This document shows, in pieces, positions 40,161-49,525 of a stretch of DNA of 64,000 nt. The first letter of the stretch is position 1, and each line of letters begins with the position of its first letter. This DNA is from Paenibacillus pini JCM 16418 (GTDB lineage: Bacteria > Bacillota > Bacilli > Paenibacillales > Paenibacillaceae): contig NZ_BAVZ01000015.1 of the NCBI RefSeq assembly GCF_000576305.1, positions 1-64,000 of the forward strand, read 5' to 3'. The position numbers and the translations under genes were made by a program. Under the pieces are notes generated by a model, which did not search any database, was not told the DNA's origin, and worked only from the letters and a program-made list of their open reading frames with translations.

Positions 40161-41069
40161 ATGAAAAAGCAGCAACCAATTTATGTTCAAACCGACATCC
40201 ATACCTCAATAGAGGAATTATGGGAACACACTCAAAACCCTGACTTACATACAGCATGGGATGTCAGATTTACTGAAATATCGTATTTGGAACGAGAGGA
40301 TGAAGAGCCCCAGCGCTTTCTATATACAACGAAAATTGGAATGGGTCTTGAAATTAGCGGAGAAGGGGAAAGTATCGGTCAAATCGAGAAAGAATCGGGC
40401 GACCGGATATCTTCACTCAAATTTTGGACCCATCATCCATTATCTTTAATACGCAGCGGACGAGGTTATTGGAAATACACGCCTGAAGGCGATCATATAG
40501 GGTTTGAAACGTTGTATCATTACGAAACAAGCTTTGGCAAACTTGGTGAATGGATGGACACGTATCTATTTCGACCTATGTTGGGCTGGGCAACGGCATG
40601 GAGTTTTGATGCTTTGAAAATATGGCTGGAGAAAGGGTATCATCCCAGGCTGCTTCTACAGCGAACAATGACCTACTGGATCATCTGTTGTCTGATCGCT
40701 TTCGTATGGATCTATCAAGGGTTGGTTCCTAAATTGATTACAGCGCATCCGGAGGAAATAAGTATGCTGTCTTCAATGGCACCTGTTCCTGGAGACGGAA
40801 AGCTCATGATTCGAATCGTCGGTATTCTGGAAATGGTATTTGGTGTGATTTGGCTGTTACCTTTTTCTAAGCGAAAATGGTTTCTGTTTCATATGATCAT
40901 CGTAATCGGACTAACGATTTCAGCAGGAATGGCTAATCTATCAAGCTTCGTTTCGCCATTTAATCCCGTTACTCTAAATGTCATGTTGATCATTGTCTCT
41001 TGGGTAGGTTATATCAATAGCAAGCATCTACCTAGGGCACGTAACTGCCGCAGACGTAAAGAGGTGTAG
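40161..41069 (+). CDS. SRPBCC-like plus DoxX-like membrane protein (YndG type)
   Basis: 302 residues from ATG 40161, with GAGGTG 8 bases upstream; ATG 40146 is an alternative. The N-terminal ~170 residues look like a START/SRPBCC lipid-binding fold (IYVQTDIHTSIEELWEHTQNPDLHTAWD start). The C-terminal ~120 residues form four membrane helices of DoxX-like type (MTYWIICCLIAFVWIYQGLVPK; LEMVFGVIWLLPF). First of four genes that overlap or nearly touch. The order resembles the B. subtilis yndG-yndH-yndJ cluster; function unknown. Confidence 0.72.
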   Translation: MKKQQPIYVQTDIHTSIEELWEHTQNPDLHTAWDVRFTEISYLEREDEEPQRFLYTTKIGMGLEISGEGESIGQIEKESGDRISSLKFWTHHPLSLIRSGRGYWKYTPEGDHIGFETLYHYETSFGKLGEWMDTYLFRPMLGWATAWSFDALKIWLEKGYHPRLLLQRTMTYWIICCLIAFVWIYQGLVPKLITAHPEEISMLSSMAPVPGDGKLMIRIVGILEMVFGVIWLLPFSKRKWFLFHMIIVIGLTISAGMANLSSFVSPFNPVTLNVMLIIVSWVGYINSKHLPRARNCRRRKEV

Positions 41070-41073
41070 AAGG

Positions 41074-41697
41074 ATGTCATCCATATATGAGCGGTTGCTT
41101 GGCGACGAATTTAATCGCCTGCATCCGAAGCTGCAGACGCGTTATCAACTTGATAGAACCCGAGAATTTAGAGCTGAGGGCATGATGGAGGAAGTGTCTG
41201 GAGGATCAAAGCCTGTCCGTTGGCTGCTCAAATTAGGAGTGAAATTTAGGATATTCTTTTCAGAAAGAGGGAGGGATATCCCGTTTACCATTCGTAACCG
41301 AGTCACGTTGGATCGTACAGGCAGAGAGGTTGTGCATTGGGATCGTACATTTCATTTTGGAGTCAAACAACGTTTCTTTGATGCAATCATGATGCTGGAT
41401 GATCATGAACAGGAAATTATCGATTTGTTTGGACGGCCGTCCCTACTAGGATCGACTCTTTCCTTCCATGTAGATGACGAGGGAGCGATGCATATTGCAT
41501 CTAAGAAACAGTGGCTTCCGCTGATGGGACTGCGTGTTCCACTCCCAACATTTTTGCATGGCAAAGCGTATATTATTGAATCGTATGATGACCAGACAGA
41601 TGAATTTCGCATTCGAGTACATGTTTATAACTCCTTAGTGGGGACGCTGTTTGAGTACAAGGGTTCGTTTAGAGAAATTGAAGGTGATCAAGTATGA
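41074..41697 (+). CDS. yndH: DUF4166-type protein (YndH-like)
   Basis: 207 residues, ATG 4 bases after the previous stop, with AGAAGG before it. The MSSIYERLLGDEFNRLHPKLQTRY start and the FRIFFSERGRDIPFTIRNR...WDRTFHF region fit the DUF4166 family. No catalytic motif or membrane helix. Its stop overlaps the YndJ-like start by four bases (ATGA), indicating translational coupling. Confidence 0.75.
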   Translation: MSSIYERLLGDEFNRLHPKLQTRYQLDRTREFRAEGMMEEVSGGSKPVRWLLKLGVKFRIFFSERGRDIPFTIRNRVTLDRTGREVVHWDRTFHFGVKQRFFDAIMMLDDHEQEIIDLFGRPSLLGSTLSFHVDDEGAMHIASKKQWLPLMGLRVPLPTFLHGKAYIIESYDDQTDEFRIRVHVYNSLVGTLFEYKGSFREIEGDQV

Positions 41698-42662
41698 AAC
41701 GTAATATCGTTATAGGCATCTTGTTATTTGTAGCATTTATTAGTTTGGAAAATACAAAATTACAAGTGTTAGAGGCATTGATTTTGCTATCTATTCTTAT
41801 ATTCACGCCGATGCTAATGCTCCTCGTGGATAAAAGAAAAAGAGATGGTTCTAAGCTGAGGCTCGCAAAATGCATCGATGTGCTGTATCCAATCGCTGCA
41901 TTTTGTGCAGCCTTGACTTTTATTACGGATGTCTACGTGTTTGCTGTGGTTTGGCTTCTCTTTACAGGTCTTGTGGCCGTGTACGGAAGTAGTAGATTGA
42001 TCGAAAGAGGATGGAAACCGCTCGCAGAGTCCGCAATTGATAGTAGTTTCATATATTTGTTTTTAGGTGGTTTTTGGTTCTTTGCTGCGGCAGCGCATAT
42101 TCCAATCATGAATTTCTCCTATCAATTAATCTTACTAACCGCTATTCACTTTCACTACTCTGCGCTAATTATTCCCGCAATTACAGGATTTCTAGGCAGA
42201 AAAGCTCTGAGGTATCGCAAGCTATATTCTTTCGTTGCGCTATCCATTATGTTATCGCCTTTACTCATAGCGTTAGGAATCGCGTATTCAACCGTTATTG
42301 AGTTTATAGCTGTGCTTGCTTATTTATTAGCTTTCTTCGTGTATGGGTTCTTAGTACTGACCGTTCCCTTTACGAGAAAGATAGCAAAAATGCTTGTTTC
42401 CTTCTCAGCCATTGTGCTGCTCTGTACGCTTACATTTTCTCTAATCTATGCGTATGGAAGAGTGTCCTCAACGCTCACGCTTTCCATTAATCAAATGATT
42501 TGGATTCATGGGGTAGTGAATGCATTAGGGGTTGTGTTGCCTGCTTTGGTAGGTTGGTTGATCGAATCAACCGCGCCTGTCACTATTTCTTATGGTTTAC
42601 CTATGAGTCGAATCGTCGGTGATGCCGTCGTAGGGAGTGCTTTTTACAGAGTAAGAACTTAG
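41694..42662 (+). CDS. yndJ: YndJ-like polytopic membrane protein
   Basis: 322 residues with about ten hydrophobic helices and few polar segments. IHFHYSALIIPAITGFLGRK in the middle and the INQMIWIHGVVNALGVVLPALVGW end are YndJ-like hallmarks. Starts at the ATGA overlap with the DUF4166 gene; its TAG shares a G with the GTG of the next gene. Function unknown. Confidence 0.78.
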   Translation: MKRNIVIGILLFVAFISLENTKLQVLEALILLSILIFTPMLMLLVDKRKRDGSKLRLAKCIDVLYPIAAFCAALTFITDVYVFAVVWLLFTGLVAVYGSSRLIERGWKPLAESAIDSSFIYLFLGGFWFFAAAAHIPIMNFSYQLILLTAIHFHYSALIIPAITGFLGRKALRYRKLYSFVALSIMLSPLLIALGIAYSTVIEFIAVLAYLLAFFVYGFLVLTVPFTRKIAKMLVSFSAIVLLCTLTFSLIYAYGRVSSTLTLSINQMIWIHGVVNALGVVLPALVGWLIESTAPVTISYGLPMSRIVGDAVVGSAFYRVRT

Positions 42663-43312
42663 TGGAGGAACGAAGGTATGATGGCCTTATAGATGATATG
42701 GCTGAGCTCGATTCACCTACGTTTGAGGCAGAGCAGTTGTCCAAAATTATCCGAGATTTTTATGAGCATACAGATCAGTACAGTATGAAGGCCAACATTC
42801 GGTGGGCGGGATGGTTCAAGCCGTTCGCAGGTATATACGACAAAATAAGCGGCCATATGCAGCAGCTTCATTTAGGCATAACTCCAGGTTGGCAAACGAT
42901 GAGAGGCAGCATTATTGCTGTGAAATCGGATGATGACGGAAGGAAGCGAGTGAGGGCATGGATAAGATTAAATGAGCAAGATGAGGCCATTTTTGTGGCG
43001 CTATATTCTACGCATCAATACGCAGGAGAAACGTACATGAATATTGCGCTTCCGCTTCCCCATGCGAATATGACGGGTATACTTAAGCCTAGTAATGCTG
43101 GTTCAGATCTTGTCCTGTCAAGTGTCACACGGCACACACGAAGAGGGGACGAAGGTATATACCTCCATACGAGGTGGATGACAAGCCGTTTACCTCTTAC
43201 GGAGATGTTTCTAATTCAAGAGTCGGGGGATGGCAACATCACAGCCAATCATACGATGCGAATCTTCGGAATCAGGTTCCTCGCTATTAGCTACCAGATA
43301 GAGAAACATTAG
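42662..43312 (+). CDS. Conserved-operon protein of unknown function
   Basis: 216 residues. GTG 42662 shares a base with the preceding stop (TAGTG), so it depends on coupling; an internal ATG lies near 42698. The visible features are a WAGWFKPFAGIYDKISGHMQQ segment and beta-strands typical of a lipocalin- or SRPBCC-like barrel. No signal peptide or membrane helix. Not recognised. Last gene of the Ynd-type operon; its stop overlaps the end of the convergent kinase gene. Confidence 0.65.
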   Translation: MEERRYDGLIDDMAELDSPTFEAEQLSKIIRDFYEHTDQYSMKANIRWAGWFKPFAGIYDKISGHMQQLHLGITPGWQTMRGSIIAVKSDDDGRKRVRAWIRLNEQDEAIFVALYSTHQYAGETYMNIALPLPHANMTGILKPSNAGSDLVLSSVTRHTRRGDEGIYLHTRWMTSRLPLTEMFLIQESGDGNITANHTMRIFGIRFLAISYQIEKH

Positions 43313-44694
43313 TCCAAAGGTAATCGGATCTGAAAGACCGTACCTTCACTAGGTTGACTAATAACGTCAATATGCCCACCATGCATCGTAATAATTTTAT
43401 GCGTAATGGCTAATCCCAGTCCGCTTCCCGTCTCGCCTTCTTTACGGCTGCGTGCCTTGTCTGCCTTATAGAAGCGATTGAAGATACGCGGTAAATCTTC
43501 AGCAGATATACCTGCTCCCGTATCCCTAATGTCCACGTGGCATTCTTGCTCATTCTGCTTAAGCTTGATGGATATGGTGCCGCCGATGGGAGTGAATTTA
43601 ATACTATTGGTGATCAAATTCGTCCACACCTGATGGATCAGCTTCTGATCGGCGTGAATATACACCTGTGGTAGATTCATCTCAATCACAAGATCCTTTT
43701 CACGCCAGCTCCACTCGGTCATGGATAACACCTGTTTTAACTGATCTGCAACATCAAATGTACTTTTCTCTAGTACATTCTCCTCTTTATCGAGGGAGGC
43801 CATCATTAACAGCTGCTTACTCATTTGGGACATGCGGCGGGCTTCTCCTTCAATTACCGATAAATAATGCATGCGCTGTGCTTCAGGTACATTCTGCGTT
43901 TGTAGTGTCTGAGAGAACCCTTGAATGGAAGCTAGCGGCGACTGGATCTCATGAGATACATTAGATACGAACTCCTGCCGCATTTCCTCCAATTGCTCAA
44001 TACTTTTAGCCATGCGAGAGAAGTGATCAGCCAACCTGCCAATCTCATCACGCCGCTTGACGTTTAATTGAAGATGGTAGGTTCCCTGCGTAATTAACTG
44101 CGTCGCTTCGGTCAGCTTCGTGATCGGATTAACAATATAACGGGTGCTTATGATGACAAATAAAATACTGATCACAATGATGAGAACGACAAGAACTGCC
44201 AGGAACATATGTAATTCTCCAAGCTGTACATCGACATTAGGTCGCACAAACATTGCATAAGTACTTCCATCCGACTGAATAGCCACACCAATGGTATTCA
44301 CGAGTGAATTGTCGAAGAATCCGGTTATAAAAGCTGTGGATGCGAAATTGGCGATGCCATGATAGGTGTTCCCCTGCAAGACATCCTGCACAACCTTCCG
44401 CGAGATATCCTTTTGACGAAATTCGCCTCCATAGTATTTCCCCGGTGTGTCTTGTCCAACCACATAAATTTGATAACCTAGCTCACCAATATTGTTCAAA
44501 TAATCTTCCATCTCGGCTTTGGGGTACGTTTCATAAAAGTGTTTAATGTTCTCTGCCATGCGGGTGATTTTCTGGTCATTAACCGGTTTTAACTTATGCT
44601 GGTAATACACATTGGATAAAATAAATGCCAGAAAACTGCTGAATATCATCACGGCGACCGTGGTCACACAGATACGTAAATAAAGGGATTTCAC
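43309..44694 (-). CDS. Membrane sensor histidine kinase
   Basis: 461 residues. Two membrane helices (10-30 and about 165-190) flank an extracytoplasmic sensor of ~130 residues. HAMP follows, then HisKA with VSNVSHEIQSPLASIQGF (phospho-His), then an HATPase_c with N box TNLITNSIKFTP, DTGAGIS and GSGLGLAI. It phosphorylates the response regulator whose gene overlaps it by four bases. The acidic, Tyr-rich sensor gives no clear ligand. No recognised target operon adjoins. Confidence 0.93.
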   Translation of the reverse strand: MKSLYLRICVTTVAVMIFSSFLAFILSNVYYQHKLKPVNDQKITRMAENIKHFYETYPKAEMEDYLNNIGELGYQIYVVGQDTPGKYYGGEFRQKDISRKVVQDVLQGNTYHGIANFASTAFITGFFDNSLVNTIGVAIQSDGSTYAMFVRPNVDVQLGELHMFLAVLVVLIIVISILFVIISTRYIVNPITKLTEATQLITQGTYHLQLNVKRRDEIGRLADHFSRMAKSIEQLEEMRQEFVSNVSHEIQSPLASIQGFSQTLQTQNVPEAQRMHYLSVIEGEARRMSQMSKQLLMMASLDKEENVLEKSTFDVADQLKQVLSMTEWSWREKDLVIEMNLPQVYIHADQKLIHQVWTNLITNSIKFTPIGGTISIKLKQNEQECHVDIRDTGAGISAEDLPRIFNRFYKADKARSRKEGETGSGLGLAITHKIITMHGGHIDVISQPSEGTVFQIRLPLD

Positions 44695-45368
44695 TTTTTG
44701 GTGACCTCCAATTTATAGCCAACTCCGCGAACCGTTTTAATGCTAAAATCGGCTTCGGAATGCGTAAAATGTTCCCGCAGTCGCTTAATATGAACATCCA
44801 CCGTTCTGTCATCACCGCTAAAGTCCGCGCCCCAGACATTCTGAATTAATTCTTCACGGGTGTAGACCCGGTCTGGAAAGCTGGCAAGCTGTGCGAGCAG
44901 TTCGAATTCTCTTGTGGGCAGCATAAGCATCTGATCACCGCTGTGGACGACATAGCTCTTAACGTCAATGATGGTATTGTTCAGCTTAATCGTCTGTGCA
45001 TTCACCATCTGATACCGTCTGAGCAGTGCTTTAATCCGAAACAAGAGCTCCTTAGGCTCGAAAGGCTTGGTCACATAATCATCGGTACCGACAGAATACC
45101 CTTTCTCCTTATCTACTAATTGATCCTTAGCTGTCAAAAGAATGACGGGGAAGTCATAATATGTCCTGATTTCCTGACATAGTTGTATCCCATCTTTATT
45201 AGGCATCATGACATCGACGACAGCCAAATGAATCTGTTCTTGGATAAGGCAAGCGGAGGCTTCTACTCCGTCAGCAGCTTCAAATACTTCATATCCTTCA
45301 CTTTGAAGGTAATGTCTTAATAACTCACGAATATTCGGATCATCATCTGCAATTAAGATACGGATCAT
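44691..45368 (-). CDS. OmpR-family response regulator
   Basis: 225 residues. Receiver domain with acidic pair DDD near the start, phospho-Asp in VVDVMMPNKDG, Thr in LLTAKD and Lys in YVTKPF. The C-terminal winged helix shows LTA-type REFELLAQLASFPDRVYTREELIQNVWG and VDVHIKRLREHF. Encoded first in the operon with its kinase (ATGA overlap). A TATAAT box lies upstream on the minus strand near 45411-45416, without a clear -35. Confidence 0.93.
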   Translation of the reverse strand: MIRILIADDDPNIRELLRHYLQSEGYEVFEAADGVEASACLIQEQIHLAVVDVMMPNKDGIQLCQEIRTYYDFPVILLTAKDQLVDKEKGYSVGTDDYVTKPFEPKELLFRIKALLRRYQMVNAQTIKLNNTIIDVKSYVVHSGDQMLMLPTREFELLAQLASFPDRVYTREELIQNVWGADFSGDDRTVDVHIKRLREHFTHSEADFSIKTVRGVGYKLEVTKK

Positions 45369-45667
45369 AAGAAATCATCCAACTCCTTGTGTCTTCAAAA
45401 GGTTACTCTAATTATACAAGTAAATGATTCCCTTTCCCATGACCAATCAAACCGATATGTCTGGAAGGAGAGATGCTTATTCATGTAGTTGCTACCCTTA
45501 AAATCGACCTTTTCGCAGTTTGATTTTCACAGTCTGTACGATGTGAAGATGAGACGTTTAAGTTTTGATTATTTGTTGTTATATGATGTAAACCGCGCTG
45601 CATCAACCTTTTCGCTATGAGGGTACAAGGTATTGAAATAATACAGGGTCTTTTTTTACCCACTGGC

Positions 45668-45696
45668 TTGCATATTGAGAAACCATATGTTAAGAT
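45668..45696 (+). promoter_or_regulatory. Predicted sigma-A promoter upstream of the cold-shock gene
   Basis: TTGCAT (45668-45673), 17-base spacer, TAAGAT (45691-45696). Transcription would start near 45703, giving a ~140-base leader before the cold-shock ATG, as is usual for csp mRNAs. Between 45369 and 45667 I see no gene. Confidence 0.6.
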
Positions 45697-45721
45697 AAGG
45701 GCAGTTGATAAATTTGGAACC

Positions 45722-45789
45722 AATTCACATATTGAAAAGGGGTTCATGTTTACTACGATGAAACTTTTTTCAATGTGTGAATTTTTTTT
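45722..45789 (+). terminator. Terminator-like hairpin inside the cold-shock leader
   Basis: AATTCACATATTGAAAA (45722-45738) pairs with TTTTCAATGTGTGAATT (45767-45783) with one G-T pair and is followed by eight T. It lies between the predicted promoter and the cold-shock ribosome binding site, so it would act as an attenuator or end a short RNA. Confidence 0.7.
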
Positions 45790-45841
45790 AGATTTATGTA
45801 AAAAATGATCATATTAAACTAATTTTGTGGAGGTACATCAA

Positions 45842-46042
45842 ATGCAAACAGGTACAGTTAAATGGTTTAACGCAGACAAAGGTTTCGGTTTTATTGAAGT
45901 AGAAGGCGGAAGTGACGTATTCGTACATTTCAGCGCTATCACTGGCGACGGCTTCAAAACTTTGGATGAAGGCCAACGCGTTCAATTCAACGTTGTTGAA
46001 GGAAACCGTGGACCACAAGCTGAGAACGTTGTAAAACTGTAA
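45842..46042 (+). CDS. Cold-shock protein (Csp)
   Basis: 66 residues, ATG 8 bases after [28 protein letters not shown] carries the RNP1 (KGFGFI) and RNP2 (VFVHF) nucleic-acid-binding motifs, and the start [15 protein letters not shown] is canonical. It binds single-stranded RNA/DNA and relieves RNA structure in the cold. The long AT-rich leader fits cold control. A terminator follows. Confidence 0.97.
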   Translation: MQTGTVKWFNADKGFGFIEVEGGSDVFVHFSAITGDGFKTLDEGQRVQFNVVEGNRGPQAENVVKL

Positions 46043-46054
46043 TACCAACAAGCA

Positions 46055-46088
46055 CTACCCTTAACATGTTTGTTAAGGGTAGTTTTTT
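46055..46088 (+). terminator. Intrinsic terminator of the csp gene
   Basis: CTACCCTTAACA pairs with TGTTAAGGGTAG around a four-base loop; T6 follows. Confidence 0.9.
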
Positions 46089-46210
46089 CATATGGAGCTA
46101 TCATATTAGTATGATTTTATTTCAGCGGACGCCCGATACAGTAAGTATGTGGGGTATCCGTCTATATTAGTTTTAGCTAGCTTTATACTTCAATATTAGG
46201 GGGACTGAGC

Positions 46211-46441
46211 GTGAACTATCGCAAAAAGTCGTTAGAGGAAATTCCAGAGGAGAATACTCCGATCTGGTCCTGCACGAAAGAGGACTGCAAGGGATGGATG
46301 CGTGATAATTTTGCGTTTGAGCATGAGCCAACCTGTCGGTTGTGTAACTCCCCAATGGTTAGAGATATGAAGATGCTTCCCATACTAAACAATTCTAACG
46401 GTGATCTTAAGGCAATTAAGAAAGGCGTTCAAATTGATTAA
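46211..46441 (+). CDS. ydjO: YdjO-like cold-inducible zinc-ribbon protein
   Basis: 76 residues, GTG start after GGGGGA. Four Cys in the spacing CTKEDC...CRLC form a small zinc ribbon, with PIWSCTKEDCKGWMRDNF as in YdjO of Bacillus. Its place after a csp gene fits the cold-inducible character of the family, although a terminator separates them. Function unknown; probable nucleic-acid or protein binding. Confidence 0.82.
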   Translation: MNYRKKSLEEIPEENTPIWSCTKEDCKGWMRDNFAFEHEPTCRLCNSPMVRDMKMLPILNNSNGDLKAIKKGVQID

Positions 46442-46486
46442 GATGTATAGAACTAATTTGACTTCATTTGAATAAAGCGCGATAAG

Positions 46487-46516
46487 AAACGGCCAATCCT
46501 TAAGGATTGGCCGTTT
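46487..46516. terminator. Terminator between ydjO and ycnI
   Basis: AAACGGCCAATCCT and AGGATTGGCCGTTTT form a long stem with T-rich ends on both strands (convergent genes). Confidence 0.9.
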
Positions 46517-46547
46517 TGTGTATGATGGTGATATATCGTTCAGCTAT

Positions 46548-47237
46548 TTATTTTCTTCTACGCAGGCTGAGGGCAAGGGTAATTACAGATAAGAGTAACG
46601 CGACAATAGATACAACTAGTGTCGTAGTCTGAAGTCCGTTAGATGTGCTAGAGGCTGCGTCTGAGCTGCCTTGTTCAGTAGTTCCTGTATTTGTAGGTGC
46701 ATTTCCTTGTGTATGTCCTTGATCCGAAGCGGGTTGATCCGTAGCTGGTGCAGCACTAATTTTGGTAATGGCATGCGGAGAGTCTGAACCCTCGTCACCT
46801 GTCCACTCTACGATACTACCGTCTTCGTAGTACTGATATGCATCCCAAGCCGCGTCAGTGTCTTTGTCGGGGTTCTGTGCTACAAAGTTAAACTGCTGGA
46901 ACTCACCGGCGTTTATTCCTGATCCTGTAGCACTCCAAGTTACGGATTTAACGGAGCCATCTGCATTCTTATCCGTAGTAACCTTCCATTCTGGAACGGG
47001 CTGATACTGTTTAAAGTTAACCCCAGCAGGAACTTTTAGCGTTACCTTTGTCGTAGGAGTTTCTTTCTCAGATGGAATTTTAATCGTGTATGTTTCCCAT
47101 GCACCGGTAGCTGAAGTTGTCGGTTTAACGCTGACATGGGCGCTGGCTATGCCTGAGAAGATGAGAACACCTGCGGTGAGTGTAGCAAGACTGGTAAACA
47201 GTCTAGAGGTGAACAATTTCGAGCTTTTGTTATTCAT
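46548..47237 (-). CDS. ycnI: YcnI-like copper-binding protein (DUF1775)
   Basis: 229 residues from ATG 47237 (AAAGGGG upstream; ATG at 47252 region lacks one). Signal peptide ends GIASA, leaving mature HVSVKPTTS, with the N-terminal His used for copper in this family, and WETYTIKIPSEKETPTTKVTLKVPAG as in DUF1775. A Ser/Thr/Gln-rich linker precedes a C-terminal helix and RRRK. It is an extracytoplasmic membrane-anchored copper chaperone, second gene after ycnJ. Confidence 0.9.
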   Translation of the reverse strand: MNNKSSKLFTSRLFTSLATLTAGVLIFSGIASAHVSVKPTTSATGAWETYTIKIPSEKETPTTKVTLKVPAGVNFKQYQPVPEWKVTTDKNADGSVKSVTWSATGSGINAGEFQQFNFVAQNPDKDTDAAWDAYQYYEDGSIVEWTGDEGSDSPHAITKISAAPATDQPASDQGHTQGNAPTNTGTTEQGSSDAASSTSNGLQTTTLVVSIVALLLSVITLALSLRRRK

Positions 47238-47275
47238 TCGTAAATCCCCTTTCAAATCATGTTTATTATTTTGAA

Positions 47276-48964
47276 TTATGGACTACCGACAGTAATGATA
47301 AAGTTGGTGTCTAGTGCTTCTAACGAAGAAGTGAGTACATGAACACTGACATTCCAGCGTCCAGCCATACTTATTAAATCCTTAGCTTGGTAAGATGTGG
47401 CCGAGCTGCTTCCGGGAATCGTAATGTCATAGTTGCCCATATCCATATCTAATGAGCTTAAGGTTAACTTGATCTGTTCGATATCTTTAACGCTGTTCCC
47501 AGCAGAGTCTTTCACTTGTATCTCAAACATATTATCACCGGTTTGGTTAGGACTGATATGGAGTGAGATAACGCTCTTGTTGCTTAGAGTATGCTCCATG
47601 TTAATTGGACCCGGTGAAGTGGCTGCGGGTGGCAGATTCGTTAGAACTGCTGCAAGCACGAGCGTAATCACTCCAGCTGAAAGCTCAATCCAGATAGAGG
47701 CGCCAAGCGTGCCCGTGCCCCGTTTACCGCGGAGCATGTTGAAGGCTGCGAAGCCAATCATGATAAGCAGGAGTAAGCCTTTCAGTAGCAGTACTACACC
47801 ATATGAAGTATGCGTCAGTGAATACCAAGTTGGAATGTATTTCAAACTTCCATATATACCACTGATTAGAATGAAGGATACCAATGCTGTTCCCCAATAG
47901 GAAAAGCGTTGAATCACTTTGAAATATACCTGTTTACGTGCGTTAGGTTCAGTTGGCAGCGAAGCCTCCCCTGGTAAGAGGGCGGCTATGGACAGTAATG
48001 CGCCAATCCAGATGGACGCAGCGGCTAAATGAATAAAGTCCATCGGAATAGAGATAGCTTTGGGTTCTGTAACGGCTGGGTGTCCAATTAAGGCTTTGCA
48101 GAACAACATGCCAAGTGATAAAGCCAGCGCTAGTGTAAAGACAAGCTTTACATCCTTTTTACGAGTCATATTTGCCGCAGCATAGAGCATGGTACCTAGC
48201 AGTAGCATAAGAATGATTTGCACGAGCCAGATATGTCCGAAGCTCGTTACACGGAGCATTTTGCTAAATAGTTCAGCGTTCCATACTTCGGTCCAACGAA
48301 CACCTGCATCGATCGTTATTTGTTGTGGCAGGCTGAGTAATAGACTAAGTACAACCCCGCCATAGGCAGACCATAATAGGAAGCGACTTCGTGAAGGTAA
48401 TTGAAGTAGGGGCTCTTTTTCCGTACTAGAAGGAAGCATATACAGATAAAAGCATAAAATTCCTGCTACCATGGCAAGGCTCATGTATAGTAGCCAACGG
48501 ATGATAATGAGATCGACACCAGGCATATCATTAGTTGTATTTGAAGTTGGAGTCGTTTCAGCTGAACCTCCATTTCCAGCTTGCGTGCCCAACTGAAAGG
48601 CAAATGTTCCTTCGATTGGATGTCCATCACCGGATACAGCTTTCCACTGAATGGTGTAGATGCCCTGCGGTAAATTAGGCTCTAATTTGACCTCAAGTTC
48701 AGAGTCTTTGCCTGGAACCGTATAACTCTCACCTTGATTAATTTGTTCTCCAGAAGAATTTTTCACCTTTATGGAGTGGAAAGCTGGCTGAATGGACTCA
48801 TTAAATTTCAAAGAAATTTTAGTGGGCGGTTCATTTAGTACGGCGTTCTCTGCTGGTGTAGACTGAATAAGCGATGCGTGTGCTGAAGTAACTGCTGGTT
48901 GCGTCAGCAAACCTAGACACACAAAAAGCATGATGATGCATAGCATTTTCGTATATCGAACCAT
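47276..48964 (-). CDS. ycnJ: YcnJ-like copper importer (CopC-CopD fusion)
   Basis: 562 residues. Signal peptide, then a CopC domain with mature N-terminal HASLIQSTPAENAVL and C-terminal DGHPIEGTFAFQLG. Then eight or more membrane helices of the CopD domain (WLLYMSLAMVAGILCFYLYML; FIHLAAASIWIGALLSI). The tail is a further extracytoplasmic domain (MDMGNYDITIPG). Known YcnJ supports copper uptake under limitation. YcnK, the usual regulator in B. subtilis, is not next to it here. Confidence 0.9.
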   Translation of the reverse strand: MVRYTKMLCIIMLFVCLGLLTQPAVTSAHASLIQSTPAENAVLNEPPTKISLKFNESIQPAFHSIKVKNSSGEQINQGESYTVPGKDSELEVKLEPNLPQGIYTIQWKAVSGDGHPIEGTFAFQLGTQAGNGGSAETTPTSNTTNDMPGVDLIIIRWLLYMSLAMVAGILCFYLYMLPSSTEKEPLLQLPSRSRFLLWSAYGGVVLSLLLSLPQQITIDAGVRWTEVWNAELFSKMLRVTSFGHIWLVQIILMLLLGTMLYAAANMTRKKDVKLVFTLALALSLGMLFCKALIGHPAVTEPKAISIPMDFIHLAAASIWIGALLSIAALLPGEASLPTEPNARKQVYFKVIQRFSYWGTALVSFILISGIYGSLKYIPTWYSLTHTSYGVVLLLKGLLLLIMIGFAAFNMLRGKRGTGTLGASIWIELSAGVITLVLAAVLTNLPPAATSPGPINMEHTLSNKSVISLHISPNQTGDNMFEIQVKDSAGNSVKDIEQIKLTLSSLDMDMGNYDITIPGSSSATSYQAKDLISMAGRWNVSVHVLTSSLEALDTNFIITVGSP

Positions 48965-49055
48965 TAGTACATATCCACCTCAATGTGATGATGCTGTATT
49001 TTAGTTCACTCCTTATACATACTTCGATTTGGAATGAGTATTAAAAAAGTACTAC

Positions 49056-49073
49056 AATAATCTTAAGGTTATT
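49056..49073. promoter_or_regulatory. Candidate operator palindrome upstream of ycnJ
   Basis: AATAATCTTAAGGTTATT is a palindrome with one mismatched pair in the ycnJ promoter region; the binding protein is unknown. Confidence 0.35.
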
Positions 49074-49150
49074 ATGCCCATAAGAAAATGACCCGTATGG
49101 CTATATCGAATCAATGATGTGACGAAAACTAAAACAAGGTGGGTGGAAGC

Positions 49151-49525
49151 ATGCGATTATGGCATGAAGCACTTATCCCTAAGATTCCTCGTCCTCAGCT
49201 ACTGGGTCAGCACCGGGAATGCTGCGCGCTGCGAGGAAATGGCTGGGGGAAAAGACATGCAACGGTTAATTATGTGTTTGAATATAGCCCGATGATGCTG
49301 TTCAGGTATCATAATCTTATTATGATAGAGATGAAACAACGAAATTATAACGTGGACGAACTGTGGGGAAATCCTTTGTACCGAGGAAAATTATGCGCTG
49401 CATGGCCTGAGGAAATTTTAGCTGAACTGCTGGATGTAGATGTATATCCTGAGCATCAAGAGCAATATTTACAAGAATGTCTGGATAATTTAAGTGCAAA
49501 AGGTATTATTATTGAAAATATTTAG
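49151..49525 (+). CDS. Pyrimidine dimer DNA glycosylase-like protein (Pyr_excise / TIGR02328 type)
   Basis: 124 residues from ATG 49151, after GGTGG. MRLWHEALIPKIPRPQLLGQHRECCALRGNGWGKRHATVNYVF contains the LPRxQLLGQHREC pattern and the GNGWGKRH region shared with T4 endonuclease-V-like proteins of this family. These are proposed to excise cyclobutane pyrimidine dimers. It stands alone, divergent from ycnJ. Confidence 0.85.
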   Translation: MRLWHEALIPKIPRPQLLGQHRECCALRGNGWGKRHATVNYVFEYSPMMLFRYHNLIMIEMKQRNYNVDELWGNPLYRGKLCAAWPEEILAELLDVDVYPEHQEQYLQECLDNLSAKGIIIENI

